From positions 1-62,453 of the forward strand of contig NZ_BORO01000021.1 of assembly GCF_018333215.1 (NCBI RefSeq): a stretch of DNA of 62,453 bases, in the 5' to 3' direction. Shown piece by piece: positions 24,293 through 33,351 of the stretch (the first letter of the stretch is position 1; every line of letters begins with the position of its first letter). Source of the DNA: Oceanobacillus sp. J11TS1 (GTDB lineage: Bacteria; Bacillota; Bacilli; Bacillales; Amphibacillaceae). The position numbers were made by a program, and so were the translations under genes. The notes beneath the pieces are model-generated. The model was not told where the DNA came from. It saw nothing but the letters and a program-made list of their open reading frames with translations, and did no database searches.

Positions 24293-25480
24293 TTATTTTA
24301 AATGCTTCAATGCCTGGCTCAAATCCTCCCAAATATCCTGCCAAGCTTCAATTCCAACCGATAATCGAATCAAAGAATCTGTAATTCCCATTCTTTGGCG
24401 TTCTTCATACGGAATCACTGCATGCGTCATCGTAGCTGGATGCTGAATTAATGTTTCTGTATCACCAAGACTTACAGCAATATGGATAAACTGTAAATTA
24501 TTGAGAAAGGCTTGTGCTTCTTCCTTCCCTCCATTTATCTCAAAAGAAAGTGTTCCACCGCCAGATTTCATTTGTTTTCTCATAATAGGGTATCCACTGG
24601 CATCCGGATCCCCCGGATAAAATACATGTTTAATCCCTGGATGCTGTTTTAGTTTTTCTGTAATTTGCAAGGCATTCTCAGCATGTTTATCCATTCGAAG
24701 CGGTAATGTCTTCATTCCGCGAACAACCAGCCAAGCATCGAATGGGGACAGGACACCCCCAATATCCTTCTGCGTCGTTGCTGCAATTTGTTCCATTAAT
24801 TTTTTTCTTCCAGCTGCTATCCCTGCAATCACGTCGCCATGCCCGCTTAAATATTTTGTAGCACTATGCACCACAACATCAGCTCCTAATTCAATCGGAC
24901 GTTGTAAGTAAGGCGTAGAAAATGTGTTGTCGACAACGACATAAATATCATGCTTCTTGGCAATCGTAATAACTAGCTCAAGATCAATTACTTCCATGGT
25001 CGGATTAATCGGCGTTTCAATGTAAAATACCTTTGTTTCTGGCCTGATTTTTTCTTCTATATTCTGTGCTTCCGTCATATCTACATAATCTGTTTGAATA
25101 TTGTATTTCTCATCCATCATTGATAATAAACCAAAGGTGCAGCCATATAATCCAGACGAGCAAATAATGTGGTCATTTGCTTTAGTGAGGGCGATTAAAA
25201 CTGCAGATATTGCAGCCATGCCAGATGCAAATGCCAGCCCCTTTTCTGCCTTTTCCAATGCTGCTAGCTTTTGTTCCAAAATTTGTACGGTAGGATTGCT
25301 TACACGAGTATAGACATGTCCTTCTTCTTCCCCTGCAAAGCGCGCTGCTCCTTGCTCCGCTGTATCAAAAGTAAAGGTAGATGTCTGAAAAATTGGCGGT
25401 GTTAAACTGCCAAGCAGTTCTTTCGAATCATACCCCTCATGAATCATTGCCGTTTCCATATGTTTAAACTTTTTATCCAT
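24293..25480 (-). CDS. mdeA: Methionine gamma-lyase
   Basis: 395-residue PLP enzyme of the Cys/Met metabolism family. It is expected to split methionine into methanethiol, 2-oxobutyrate and ammonia. The PLP lysine is Lys209 (VVHSATKYLSGHGD). Tyr112-Gly-Cys114-Thr in SSGLYGCTFGLLS reproduces the active-site Tyr/Cys pair that marks true methionine gamma-lyases (Tyr114/Cys116 in Pseudomonas putida). This makes cystathionine gamma-lyase or synthase less likely. A stem of nine bases (CTCCCGCCT / AGGCGGGAG, 24222-24262) follows the gene but lacks a T run. The upstream region has no SAM or T-box riboswitch. Confidence 0.88.
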   Translation of the reverse strand: MDKKFKHMETAMIHEGYDSKELLGSLTPPIFQTSTFTFDTAEQGAARFAGEEEGHVYTRVSNPTVQILEQKLAALEKAEKGLAFASGMAAISAVLIALTKANDHIICSSGLYGCTFGLLSMMDEKYNIQTDYVDMTEAQNIEEKIRPETKVFYIETPINPTMEVIDLELVITIAKKHDIYVVVDNTFSTPYLQRPIELGADVVVHSATKYLSGHGDVIAGIAAGRKKLMEQIAATTQKDIGGVLSPFDAWLVVRGMKTLPLRMDKHAENALQITEKLKQHPGIKHVFYPGDPDASGYPIMRKQMKSGGGTLSFEINGGKEEAQAFLNNLQFIHIAVSLGDTETLIQHPATMTHAVIPYEERQRMGITDSLIRLSVGIEAWQDIWEDLSQALKHLK

Positions 25481-25855
25481 TTATATTCTCTCCCATCCCG
25501 ATAATATGAAACTTGATCCCAGCAGGTCTGCTTTTTAATACGCGAATCTAGCCTAAGTTAATCAGAAAATCTAGTGACCGTTTTCCCTTAATATATATGA
25601 TGTTTTTCTATATCCAATAAGGGAAATTCAGACATGCATGCTTAAAGACAATTAATTTCTTCTGAGTCTCTCCCCTTATCATAAAGTATTCTTGCATCGT
25701 TGAAAATGTTTCCATTAAAAAATACCTGAATTTATGGAATTGATTCAATTTTTTCTACCGATATCCAATGCATTATTTAAAAAGTCATTGCTTCCTTTCA
25801 GATAAAGTTTTAATATTAGACTTAGTTTGATTTTTTCAGAAAGTAGGAATGAAAG
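25481..25855. other. Divergent intergenic region, nothing firm
   Basis: 375 bp between the methionine gamma-lyase gene and rarD. It must hold both promoters. A small hairpin CAGCAG-GT-CTGCTTTTT lies near 25520. No leader RNA class is recognised. Confidence 0.5.
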
Positions 25856-26779
25856 ATGGATAATAAACCTTTACAACAAGGAGCTATCATCACCTTTGTT
25901 GCTTATTTATTATGGGGGATATTCCCGATTTATTGGAAACTTCTCGATCATGTCCCAGCTGGTGAAGTACTTGCTCATCGGATTGTCTGGAGCCTGGTAT
26001 TTATGATTTTCTTAGTACTTGTAACAGGTAGCTGGCGGCAATTCATAGAAACCATACATATGCTTAAAAAAGATAAAAAGAAAACAATTGCTATCATTAC
26101 AGCTTCTATTATTATTTCAATAAATTGGTTTCTGTTTATTTTTTCTGTACAACACGGGCATGTGCTGCAAGCAAGTTTAGGGTATTATATCAATCCCTTG
26201 ATCAGCATATTGCTAGGTATCTTTGTATTGAAGGAAAGGACAACAAAGGGGCAGATCTTATCCTTTATTCTTGCAGGAATCGGTGTACTTTATTTAACAC
26301 TGAGTTATGGTGTATTCCCTTGGATTTCTCTTTTATTAGCAATGACTTTTGGCCTTTATGGACTCATCAAAAAAACCGTCAATCTCCATGCGATGTATGG
26401 ACTCACCATTGAAACACTTGTCATTACACCAGTTGCCCTATTTTATTTAATATTTATCCCATCGGAAGGATCATTTACTTTTGCTCCCTTCTTCACCTCG
26501 GATAATCTCTTACTGATAGGCAGCGGCGTTGTTACAGCCGTTCCTTTACTGTTGTTTGCTGCAGGCGCCAAACGGATTCCGCTGGCAATGGTCGGATTTC
26601 TGCAATATGTCGCACCGACAATTATGTTCTTCTTAGGTGTATTCTTATATAATGAAACATTCACGGTACATCATATGATTACCTTTGCGCTTATCTGGGC
26701 AGCTCTTATTATTTATATGGCCAGTATTTATCGAGATACGCCACGTGCTAGAAGAAGGAATAAAGAACAAAAAGCATAA
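25856..26779 (+). CDS. rarD: EamA family transporter RarD
   Basis: 307-residue drug/metabolite transporter with ten predicted membrane spans in two EamA halves. QQGAIITFVAYLLWGIFPIY and WKLLDHVPAGEVLAHRIVWS at the N-terminus, INWFLFIFSVQHGHVLQASL, and ERTTKGQILSFILAGIGVLY are typical of RarD, whose substrate is unsettled. TAGGA lies upstream of the ATG. It ends before a strong terminator that isolates it from the toxin remnant region. Confidence 0.92.
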   Translation: MDNKPLQQGAIITFVAYLLWGIFPIYWKLLDHVPAGEVLAHRIVWSLVFMIFLVLVTGSWRQFIETIHMLKKDKKKTIAIITASIIISINWFLFIFSVQHGHVLQASLGYYINPLISILLGIFVLKERTTKGQILSFILAGIGVLYLTLSYGVFPWISLLLAMTFGLYGLIKKTVNLHAMYGLTIETLVITPVALFYLIFIPSEGSFTFAPFFTSDNLLLIGSGVVTAVPLLLFAAGAKRIPLAMVGFLQYVAPTIMFFLGVFLYNETFTVHHMITFALIWAALIIYMASIYRDTPRARRRNKEQKA

Positions 26780-26796
26780 CAGAATAGTTCTACCAT

Positions 26797-26846
26797 AAAA
26801 AGACAATAGTCTTTATCGTTTTAACGACATGACTATTGTCTTTTTT
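26797..26846 (+). terminator. Terminator of rarD
   Basis: AAAAGACAATAGTC pairs with GACTATTGTCTTTTTT. It is almost symmetrical, so it may also stop transcripts coming from the toxin locus. Confidence 0.88.
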
Positions 26847-26874
26847 ATGAAGCATCTTGTTTTTCCTGCTTTCA

Positions 26875-27218
26875 TTAATTATCTCTTTCCCATACTCTTT
26901 TTCCGTCCATTAAATATACTGAACTTGGTGGATCATCATAAAGTGAAATTTCAACTAATGAACTTTTTTCTTGTTTCAACCAGTTATATACCCTGCCTTC
27001 GTTAGTAGTAGGATGGGATGGGATAAAATATTATTTACTTGAAATGCAGTTGCATAATATTCTACGTACTCTGGATCGTCATCATCTAATCCATTGTCTG
27101 TCTCATAAAATGTGTCTGTTTTGCCTACAATTCTTAATCCACTGTTCCACTCTAATATGATTTCTACACCTTCATACTTTATTAATATAAGAAATAAAGA
27201 ATCCGCATCCATAGACAT
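26875..27218 (-). pseudogene. Immunity-like gene broken by a 5-bp tandem duplication
   Basis: The frame starts [20 protein letters not shown], runs through [20 protein letters not shown] and then derails at ILSHP. At 27011-27024 the + strand reads GGATGGGATGGGAT. Removing one GGGAT unit restores a continuous 112-residue protein that goes on [20 protein letters not shown] and ends [11 protein letters not shown]. The small acidic protein, placed just after a toxin tail, fits an immunity protein; the family is not recognised. AGGAAGG precedes the start. Confidence 0.75.
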
Positions 27219-27231
27219 CTTCCTTCCTACT

Positions 27232-27288
27232 TTATCCGGATGGTTTTGCTGGTGCTATATGAGCACCATCTTTCATGGTAGATCCTTC
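27232..27288 (-). pseudogene. Toxin C-terminal tail remnant
   Basis: Seventeen or so codons, [18 protein letters not shown] then stop, end 13 bp before the start of the immunity-like gene. No start or upstream toxin remains. The position and the tail-like composition suggest the last piece of a polymorphic toxin tip; this is an inference from arrangement. Confidence 0.4.
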
Positions 27289-27352
27289 TTATTTTGATTT
27301 AACGAGATACGAAACCAGTTTACCACTGCTATTTCTTTAATTGTTGGTTAAA

Positions 27353-27919
27353 TTAAATAATTACTTTTTCTTGTTTGCTTCCAGAATATTTATCAATTTC
27401 GCTTTGCCAAAGGTTGATTAAATCTTCATCAATTTCAATATTACTTCCAGATTCCTTCATATCATGAATCCTTTCTTCAATACTGCGAACAACAAATTTT
27501 TTACTTTTTACTTTCTGAATGAATTCTTCAAAATTGTCCCTAAGATGCTTATACAGACTTTTTTCGCAATCAAAAAAATGAATTTCTCCATTATTTTCTT
27601 TTCCGATTCCAATAACGATTATATTACCAAAGCTATCTGTTGCAATAGGTAAAAACTGCTTATCCAAGTGATTTTTCAAAAAGTCATTCTCCTTCAAAAA
27701 TAAAAAATTATAATCTTTACTTGCATTCCCAAAACCAAAAAATGCTCTTATATCAGAAGAAACACCATTTATTTTAAAATTTGTTTTTGGTGTATTTCCA
27801 CCATTATATTTCTTTAAAAATTCTTCATATTGTTGAGGTAGTGTTACTTTGTTCGCTTCTTTAAATTCTTTTATATTTTTCTCTACATCTTCATTGTTAA
27901 ATTTAAATATTCTTAACAT
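27353..27919 (-). CDS. SMI1/KNR4 (SUKH) family immunity protein
   Basis: 188 residues from the ATG at 27919 (a GTG at 27931 in the same frame is an alternative). The block FKEANKVTLPQQYEEFLKKY, NGGNTPKTNF, IRAFFGFGN, FLPIATDSFGNIIVIGIGKE and NNGEIHFFDCE is the standard SMI1/KNR4 fold signature. Such proteins neutralise secreted nuclease-type toxins by direct binding. It directly follows a toxin tail remnant in the same frame, so it was probably that toxin's antidote. The gene is very AT-rich compared with the chromosomal neighbours, as is usual for exchanged toxin-immunity cassettes. Confidence 0.88.
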   Translation of the reverse strand: MLRIFKFNNEDVEKNIKEFKEANKVTLPQQYEEFLKKYNGGNTPKTNFKINGVSSDIRAFFGFGNASKDYNFLFLKENDFLKNHLDKQFLPIATDSFGNIIVIGIGKENNGEIHFFDCEKSLYKHLRDNFEEFIQKVKSKKFVVRSIEERIHDMKESGSNIEIDEDLINLWQSEIDKYSGSKQEKVII

Positions 27920-27931
27920 TATATGTTTCAC

Positions 27932-28000
27932 CCATCCGTTACTTTTTACTTCAGGTTTATCCGAATACCATTTCCCTTTACCTGGCTCACCTTTCCATTA
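27932..28000 (-). pseudogene. Remnant of a toxin C-terminus
   Basis: WKGEPGKGKWYSDKPEVKSN runs, without a stop, into the frame of the SUKH gene. This tryptophan/GEPG/KWYS pattern resembles the opening of HNH/ENDO VII-type toxin tips in LXG and Rhs proteins, remembered rather than searched. Upstream, the frame is closed by a stop codon at once, so only about 23 codons survive. Confidence 0.5.
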
Positions 28001-28026
28001 ACCATTATTTTTTTGTAATCTTATTT

Positions 28027-28360
28027 TTAATTTAGATAGATTTGATAGAATTCCATCTCTGTTAATCTACTATTTTCTATTTTTTTGATACTTCTTCTTA
28101 AACAAGTTACAGGAATTTCCTGCCTGTTCTCCAATTTAAATACACCATTTTTTACTTTCCCCTCATAAATGGCATATTTTCGTAAATTATATATGATCCC
28201 AGCATTTTTAGTATTTATTTCGTGATAATCTGATTCTATTCTTCTAACGCAAAGCGCATCAAGGACTTTAAAATTTTTATTATTTCTCTATCCACTATAA
28301 TGGGAGCATATCGTTTATTTAAGGTGCTAATGACCTTTTTCTTTGAAAATTAACCCGTTT
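28027..28360 (-). pseudogene. Frameshifted immunity-like gene
   Basis: The first part reads KKVISTLNKRYAPIIVDREI and IKILK. One frame over it continues VLDALCVRRIESDYHEINTK, NAGIIYNLRKYAIYEGKVKN and LTEMEFYQIYLN, then stops. A single indel near 28265 explains the break. The product would be about 110 residues. The family is not identified; the position between two immunity genes suggests the same kind of function. Confidence 0.55.
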
Positions 28361-28368
28361 ACCTCTAT

Positions 28369-28740
28369 TCATTTAAAAGAGTACTTTTTTGAAAGAATCC
28401 ATCCATTTAATCCATATGAAGCGTGTATTTTATAGTAGTGATAACTATTATCTTTAATATAATTAATCAAATCCTCCACATCTTCATAATCTATCGGCCA
28501 AAAATAATCTTTTTCCTTCTCTAACAAATCTTTGTTTTCTATTGTAAATGAATCAACCTTTTCTTCAACTATATCTAATAGTACGCTATCAGGCAGTTGG
28601 TTTTCAAAATGAAAAGCCAAAAATTCTTCAAATATCATATTTAGTTGTTCCTCTTGTTCGGTTATTACTTTTATTTTAATTATTGAATTCTCGAAATCTA
28701 TTTGGGAATTTAAAATTTTACTATCATGAATTTTACTCAT
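28369..28740 (-). CDS. Probable immunity protein, unknown family
   Basis: 123-residue acidic protein, intact. Visible segments are FENSIIKIKVITEQEEQLNM, EEFLAFHFENQLPDSVLLDI, DYFWPIDYEDVEDLINYIKD and HASYGLNGWILSKKYSFK at the end. AGGAG lies 8 bases before the ATG. It starts 13 bp after the stop of an orphan toxin tip, the usual toxin-immunity spacing. No catalytic motif is seen. Function is inferred from context only. Confidence 0.65.
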   Translation of the reverse strand: MSKIHDSKILNSQIDFENSIIKIKVITEQEEQLNMIFEEFLAFHFENQLPDSVLLDIVEEKVDSFTIENKDLLEKEKDYFWPIDYEDVEDLINYIKDNSYHYYKIHASYGLNGWILSKKYSFK

Positions 28741-28752
28741 CATTAATTCTCC

Positions 28753-29172
28753 TTATTCAGATACTTGTCTAGAGGGTTTTTTAAACCAATCCCACTTATG
28801 TCTATGAGGGAACACGTGAGTTCCATCAGGATTTAACAAATCAGCTGAAGAATTAGGTTCACCTTTCCCCGGCAAACTAGTTTTATTCTTCACTTCAATA
28901 TGCTTTGGCATTTTTTGTCCTTGCTTTATAATTTCACCAAGTTCATCCGTCCCCCTACCAAGTGTAGAACCTTTCCTACTCCCTGAACTTGTAAAAAGTT
29001 TTATACCTTAGCTGTATTTCGCTCCCATTCATCCTGGCTCATAACTTCCGAATTGCTGAATGATTTTTGCTGCAAGGCACGTCCGCAATACTCTCTTATT
29101 AGGGCTTTTTCACTATCTACCGCTTAAACGGTTTGGTACAGAAGAAAAGCTGGATTGGCACCAAGCTGTCCA
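28753..29172 (-). pseudogene. Orphan LXG toxin cassette, second copy with a different tip
   Basis: The upstream part, LGANPAFLLYQTV-stop, then EKALIREYCGRALQQKSFSN and MSQDEWERNTA, duplicates the conserved middle of the neighbouring toxin (LGVNPVFLLYQTV, SQDEWERNTA) at high identity. It contains an in-frame TAA, then jumps by deletion to KLFTSSGSRKGSTLGRGTDE, the counterpart of KLFTSSGVRKGRK. After this joint the tip differs: MPKHIEVKNKTSLPGKGEPN and HVFPHRHKWDWFKKPSRQVSE-stop. It lacks a start codon and ribosome binding site. The classic layout of a displaced, silent toxin tip kept with its antidote. Confidence 0.8.
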
Positions 29173-29316
29173 GCCTTTTCAATGTCATTAGAGGTCAAAC
29201 TCTCTGGAAACCAAGATTAGTTTAATTATCTGAAAAACAAGATTGATTACTACCAGATTTTTAGCTCCACTTTATAATAATCAGTCCCTCCCTAGAGCTT
29301 TAGATTGATAACTAAT

Positions 29317-29697
29317 TTAGCTGTTAATTTCTATCCATTTCATTACTTCTTTTTTATTACTTACCAAATAGGTAAAATCCATAATTGGAATAAGAATCCT
29401 GGTTTGCTCTTTACAAACGCCATTTTCCTCACTAATTCTATCTATTATTAAAACCGTATCTTTTGTGCTAGAAATCAAATATTGATTTCCTTCAAGAAAC
29501 AAGCCTTTATATTGATTTCCTTCATATAATATATCTTTATATTTTTCTATTTTTTTCATATCATTGCTTTTAATAAAATCCAATGTTTCTTCCAAATTAT
29601 CTTCATCAATTTCAGATAGAATAAAATCTTGTAGTTTGCTTATTTGCTTCCAGTTATATCTGCACAAAATTTTTTTAATAGAAAAACTACTATTCAT
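29317..29697 (-). CDS. Probable immunity protein for the adjacent LXG toxin
   Basis: 126 residues from ATG at 29697, with AGGAGG 9 bases upstream. It starts 16 bp after the toxin stop codon. Segments are MNSSFSIKKILCRYNWKQIS, DEDNLEETLDFIKSNDMKKI, NQYKGLFLEGNQYLISSTKD and VSNKKEVMKWIEINS. No family is recognised. Strongly AT-rich. Its role as antidote is inferred from position. Confidence 0.68.
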   Translation of the reverse strand: MNSSFSIKKILCRYNWKQISKLQDFILSEIDEDNLEETLDFIKSNDMKKIEKYKDILYEGNQYKGLFLEGNQYLISSTKDTVLIIDRISEENGVCKEQTRILIPIMDFTYLVSNKKEVMKWIEINS

Positions 29698-29713
29698 AGT
29701 TTTAAGCCTCCTT

Positions 29714-31162
29714 TTATTTTGGAGCCGGTACCGGATAGGTTGTCCATACATTATTTAATTCATCATAGACAAGCTTTAAATAATTTTCTCCTTTGGATCT
29801 TATTACTTTTCCAGCATCAATTATTGCTGAAAATGATTTTTGACCTTGACTCCCTATTCCATTATCTGCAATTTTATAAACTTTCCCGTTTTTTATTACG
29901 TCTTGCACTATTTTATTTGCCTCTTCAGAAGTTGAAACATTAAATTTCCTAGAGCGTTTTGCAGTTGAATTTTTTAAGTGTTTATCTTTTATTTCGAAAT
30001 CCTTAATATTAATATTTTTCAAGTTATTATTTCTGTTAGCTTGACTATGCCCGTTCCCCCCATCATTCACCTTTCTCCCTTTCCTAACCCCTGAACTTGT
30101 AAAAAGTTTTACACCATGCTTCGTCTTTGTTATCAACTGTATACCAGGTATCGGCACAAATGAAGAAGCTGCCCAAAGCTTATCTCCAAAGGAAGCATCT
30201 TCGTCAATTAGGGTATTTGCATCATCTAACCACCAAAAGTCTGCCGTTGCTTTAGCTGCATTCCACCCTATTTCTGCACCTTGTTTCCCTAAATCGAGTG
30301 CTTTATCTAAATATATGCTCATTCCTTTTTCTTCCTCTGGCTCTTCTATCCGTGCTTTTGGGATTGCCTCCACATATTCATATTGCTGTACTCCTGTACT
30401 CGTCGTATAAGACCTCACAATTCTTCCATCTTCCAGCGTCAGATATTCTCCATCCCACTCGCCTTTATAATCTTCTACAAACACTGTCTCGATAATAGTA
30501 GCCGTATTTCGCTCCCATTCATCTTGACTCAGGATTTCTGATCTGCTGGTTGATTTTTGCTGTAAGGCGCGTCCGCGATACTCTCTTGTCACTGCTTTTT
30601 CACTATCCACCTTTTGAACGGTTTGGTACAAAAGAAATACGGGATTGACACCAAGCATTATTTTAACAACATTCATTGGATGGACAAAGGAGAAGAAATA
30701 GTCTAAGAAATATTCTTTGGAAATAACCTTTTGGCTTAACCCTGCCAGCATCTCTTTATGGCTGTCAAGCTTGTTAATTTGATTCGGCTCATAGCTGCTT
30801 GGGATTAACTGATGATTGCTTGTCATGCTTGCGATATCCTGTATGTAGCTCTCCATCCGTTGCAGGTCTTCCTCGGTTGAGGTCAACTGTTCACTCGCAT
30901 GGTCATCGAATGCATGAAGTTTTTCGGTAAGTCTGCCCGCCTTTTTGTCCAAATAATCGATTCCCCATTGAAATTCCTCATCGGATACGGTCGATACATC
31001 GACAATATCCATCACAGAACGAAGCTGTTCATTTGCGTCTGCTGTTAATTTTTCTGCTTTTTCACTAATCTAATGTAAATCTTCTCGGAGTGCTTCTTGT
31101 AAAAATGCTTCATCTAACAAAGCATGGTTTGATTCATCTAAGCTATACAGAAGTAATCTATA
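29714..31162 (-). pseudogene. LXG polymorphic toxin, N-terminally truncated and with a stop codon
   Basis: The reading frame is recognisable from YRLLLYSLDESNHALLDEAF (from 31162), a typical piece of the LXG secretion domain. It is interrupted by TAG at 31070-31072 and then open for 433 codons. About 80 N-terminal LXG residues are missing. The rest contains a coiled-coil part (to about residue 100), the conserved middle LGVNPVFLLYQTVQKVDSEK, a pre-toxin segment DANTLIDEDASFGDKLWAAS and a variable tip after GVRKGRKVNDGG. The tip (about 110 residues, KHLKNSTAKRSRKFNVSTSE to LKLVYDELNNVWTTYPVPAPK) looks like a small RNase-type domain, unproven. Without the LXG head it cannot be exported by the type VII system. 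Confidence 0.82.
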
Positions 31163-31180
31163 TTATTCCTAGTTAAATAC

Positions 31181-31209
31181 TTGACTTTTAACCCAAATAA
31201 CTATATACT
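31181..31209 (+). promoter_or_regulatory. Sigma-A promoter of metY
   Basis: TTGACT (31181-31186), 17-bp spacer, TATACT (31204-31209), both 5 of 6 matches. It starts transcription about 25 bases before the SAM riboswitch. Confidence 0.75.
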
Positions 31210-31239
31210 CTCTATAAATTTAAAATATTTAGCATAATC

Positions 31240-31393
31240 TCTTATCAAGAGTGGTGGAGGGAATGGGCCCTATGAAACCCGGCAACCTATAAACTTGGTG
31301 CTAAGTCCTACAGATGAATAGTCTGAAAGATAAGGGAGAGTTCTAAGTCGGTAACAAGAGCTCTCTTCTTTTGGAAGGGAGTTCTTTTTATAA
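31240..31393 (+). promoter_or_regulatory. SAM-I (S-box) riboswitch with terminator
   Basis: TCTTATCAAGAG, GGTGGAGGGA, GGGCCCTATGAAACCCGGCA and the closing GAAAGATAAG (31326-31335) are the conserved S-box elements. They are followed by a terminator stem AAGAGCTCTCTTC / GGAAGGGAGTTCTT with TTTTT (31356-31393). When SAM is plentiful the terminator forms and metY is switched off. The downstream ribosome binding site follows at once. Confidence 0.96.
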
Positions 31394-31411
31394 AACAGGG
31401 GAGGAAATAAA

Positions 31412-33073
31412 ATGTCAACTTATCCAGTGCAGAAAGACGAGACGATTTTATTACATGGAGGCCAGGTTCCAGATCCAACAACGGGCTCTCGTGCAGTACC
31501 TATTTATCAAACAACTTCTTATGTATTCCGTGACACAGAACATGCGCAAAATTTATTTGGGTTGGCAGAGCCGGGAAATATTTATACACGAATCATGAAC
31601 CCAACTGTCGATACCTTTGAACAACGCATCGCACAACTAGAAGATGGCATCGGTGCTCTAGGCACGTCATCTGGAATGGCTGCTATTACATTAGCAATTC
31701 TAAATATCACTCGTGCCGGTGATGAAATTATTGCAGATAGCAATTTATATGGCGGTACGTACAATCTATTTGCAAATACCCTTCCACGTTATGGAATTAA
31801 TGTAAAGTTTGTGGATGGTACGGATCCAAAAGCAATTGAATCTGCTATTACAGACAAGACAAAAGCCATTTTTGGTGAAATTATTACAAATCCGAGTCTA
31901 TATGTTTTTGATGTTGAAACTGTTGCTGATATTGCGCATCAGCATGGCATCCCTTTAATTATTGATAATACTTTTGCTACACCTTATGTTGCCAAACCAT
32001 TAACCTGGGGTGCTGATATCGTCGTTCACTCTGCTACAAAATGGATTGGCGGACATGGCACAACCATTGGCGGTGTTGTTGTAGATAGCGGAAGATTTGA
32101 CTGGAACAATGAACGTTTTCCTGATTTTATAGAGCCAGATCAAAGCTATAATGGTTTAAAGTACGCAGATTTAGGTCCAGCAGCCTTTATTACAAAGTTG
32201 CGCGTCCAATTATTGCGTGATATCGGAGCTTCCCTTAGTCCTCATAGTGCCTTTTTATTATTGCAAGGATTAGAGACCTTACATTTACGCATCAAGCAAC
32301 ATAGTGAAAATGCGGAAAAGGTCGCCGCTTATCTAGAAGAGCATCCTGCAGTAGAGTGGGTGAACTATCCTGGACTCGCATCACATCCATCCCATCAGCT
32401 CGCTAAAAAGTATTTCAAAGGCGGATTTGGTTCCATTATTACATTTGGTATTGAAGGCGGACGTGATGCTGGACGAACGTTAATTGATCATGTAGCGCTT
32501 TGGTCTCATGTTGCTAACGTTGGTGATGCAAAATCACTGATTATCCATCCTGCTTCTACAACACATCAACAATTAACCGATGACGATCTAGCAAAAAGTG
32601 GCGTTACAGAAGAATTGGTTCGCCTATCTGTTGGGTTGGAAGCATTTGATGATGTTATCGCTGATTTGAACCAAGCGATTCATAAAGCAACAGGAAAATC
32701 ATATGGCAACCAAAAGTCTGCAGAAGAAATTGCTGTAGAAAATTTACTGCAATCCCCTTTTGATCGCAGTAATGGTATCCGTAAAAAACGCATCGTAACG
32801 GTTGGAGTCGCTGAAACGGATGCAGCCCCTTTATATAAATTAGGCTATGAGGTTATCTCTGTAGCAGATACAGAGGAACTTACTCCACAAACATTAACAG
32901 GAGCAGATGCCGTTTGGTTACAAGAGGGAAAAACTGCGCCAGAAGAAAATACAGCTTATCAAGGAACGATTTTATTTACGAACTCAAGCTCAGAAATAAC
33001 ATCTGACGTATTTATCCTTTCCAATATTCAACCAGCACAGTTTGCGCTTGAACTGCGCAATTCTCAGCAATAA
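31412..33073 (+). CDS. metY: O-acetylhomoserine sulfhydrylase with C-terminal extension
   Basis: Makes homocysteine from O-acetylhomoserine and sulfide, a PLP-dependent step of methionine synthesis; the SAM riboswitch upstream confirms the pathway. Residues 1-428 are a full Cys/Met metabolism enzyme with the PLP lysine at 210 ([16 protein letters not shown]) and the typical insertion [20 protein letters not shown]. About 125 extra residues follow (430-553): a linker [20 protein letters not shown] and an apparent small alpha/beta domain [40 protein letters not shown]. Ordinary MetY is about 430 long. GGGGAGG lies 9 bases before the ATG. Confidence 0.93.
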   Translation: MSTYPVQKDETILLHGGQVPDPTTGSRAVPIYQTTSYVFRDTEHAQNLFGLAEPGNIYTRIMNPTVDTFEQRIAQLEDGIGALGTSSGMAAITLAILNITRAGDEIIADSNLYGGTYNLFANTLPRYGINVKFVDGTDPKAIESAITDKTKAIFGEIITNPSLYVFDVETVADIAHQHGIPLIIDNTFATPYVAKPLTWGADIVVHSATKWIGGHGTTIGGVVVDSGRFDWNNERFPDFIEPDQSYNGLKYADLGPAAFITKLRVQLLRDIGASLSPHSAFLLLQGLETLHLRIKQHSENAEKVAAYLEEHPAVEWVNYPGLASHPSHQLAKKYFKGGFGSIITFGIEGGRDAGRTLIDHVALWSHVANVGDAKSLIIHPASTTHQQLTDDDLAKSGVTEELVRLSVGLEAFDDVIADLNQAIHKATGKSYGNQKSAEEIAVENLLQSPFDRSNGIRKKRIVTVGVAETDAAPLYKLGYEVISVADTEELTPQTLTGADAVWLQEGKTAPEENTAYQGTILFTNSSSEITSDVFILSNIQPAQFALELRNSQQ

Positions 33074-33096
33074 CATGTGAAATTGACATCTCCCTA

Positions 33097-33149
33097 CCCG
33101 TCTTTCTTCAATACATTGTTTTACGTTTTAATGTAAAGAAGGACGGGTA
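33097..33149 (+). terminator. Long imperfect hairpin after metY
   Basis: TACCCGTCTTTCTT pairs with AAGAAGGACGGGTA around a partly paired AT-rich centre. It lacks a T run but begins 24 bp after the metY stop. It may protect the 3' end or terminate weakly. Confidence 0.5.
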
Positions 33150-33173
33150 TAATTATGTTATACTAACATTTAG

Positions 33174-33210
33174 TTACGTCTTCTACCTTAAAAATTAGAA
33201 GACGTTTTTC
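33174..33210 (+). terminator. Rho-independent terminator downstream of metY
   Basis: ACGTCTTCT pairs with AGAAGACGTTTTTC with a T run. It lies 100 bp after metY and is preceded by another hairpin. Confidence 0.7.
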
Positions 33211-33351
33211 ATTTAAACATGGTTTATTATTTCTATTCCTTGAGTAAACTAAGATTAGAACGACAACGTATAGGTAAACTATTAAATTTCTATCGTTTTT
33301 GAGTCAACATCAAAATCAATGGTTGGGTATATGAATAAATATGGTAATGAA

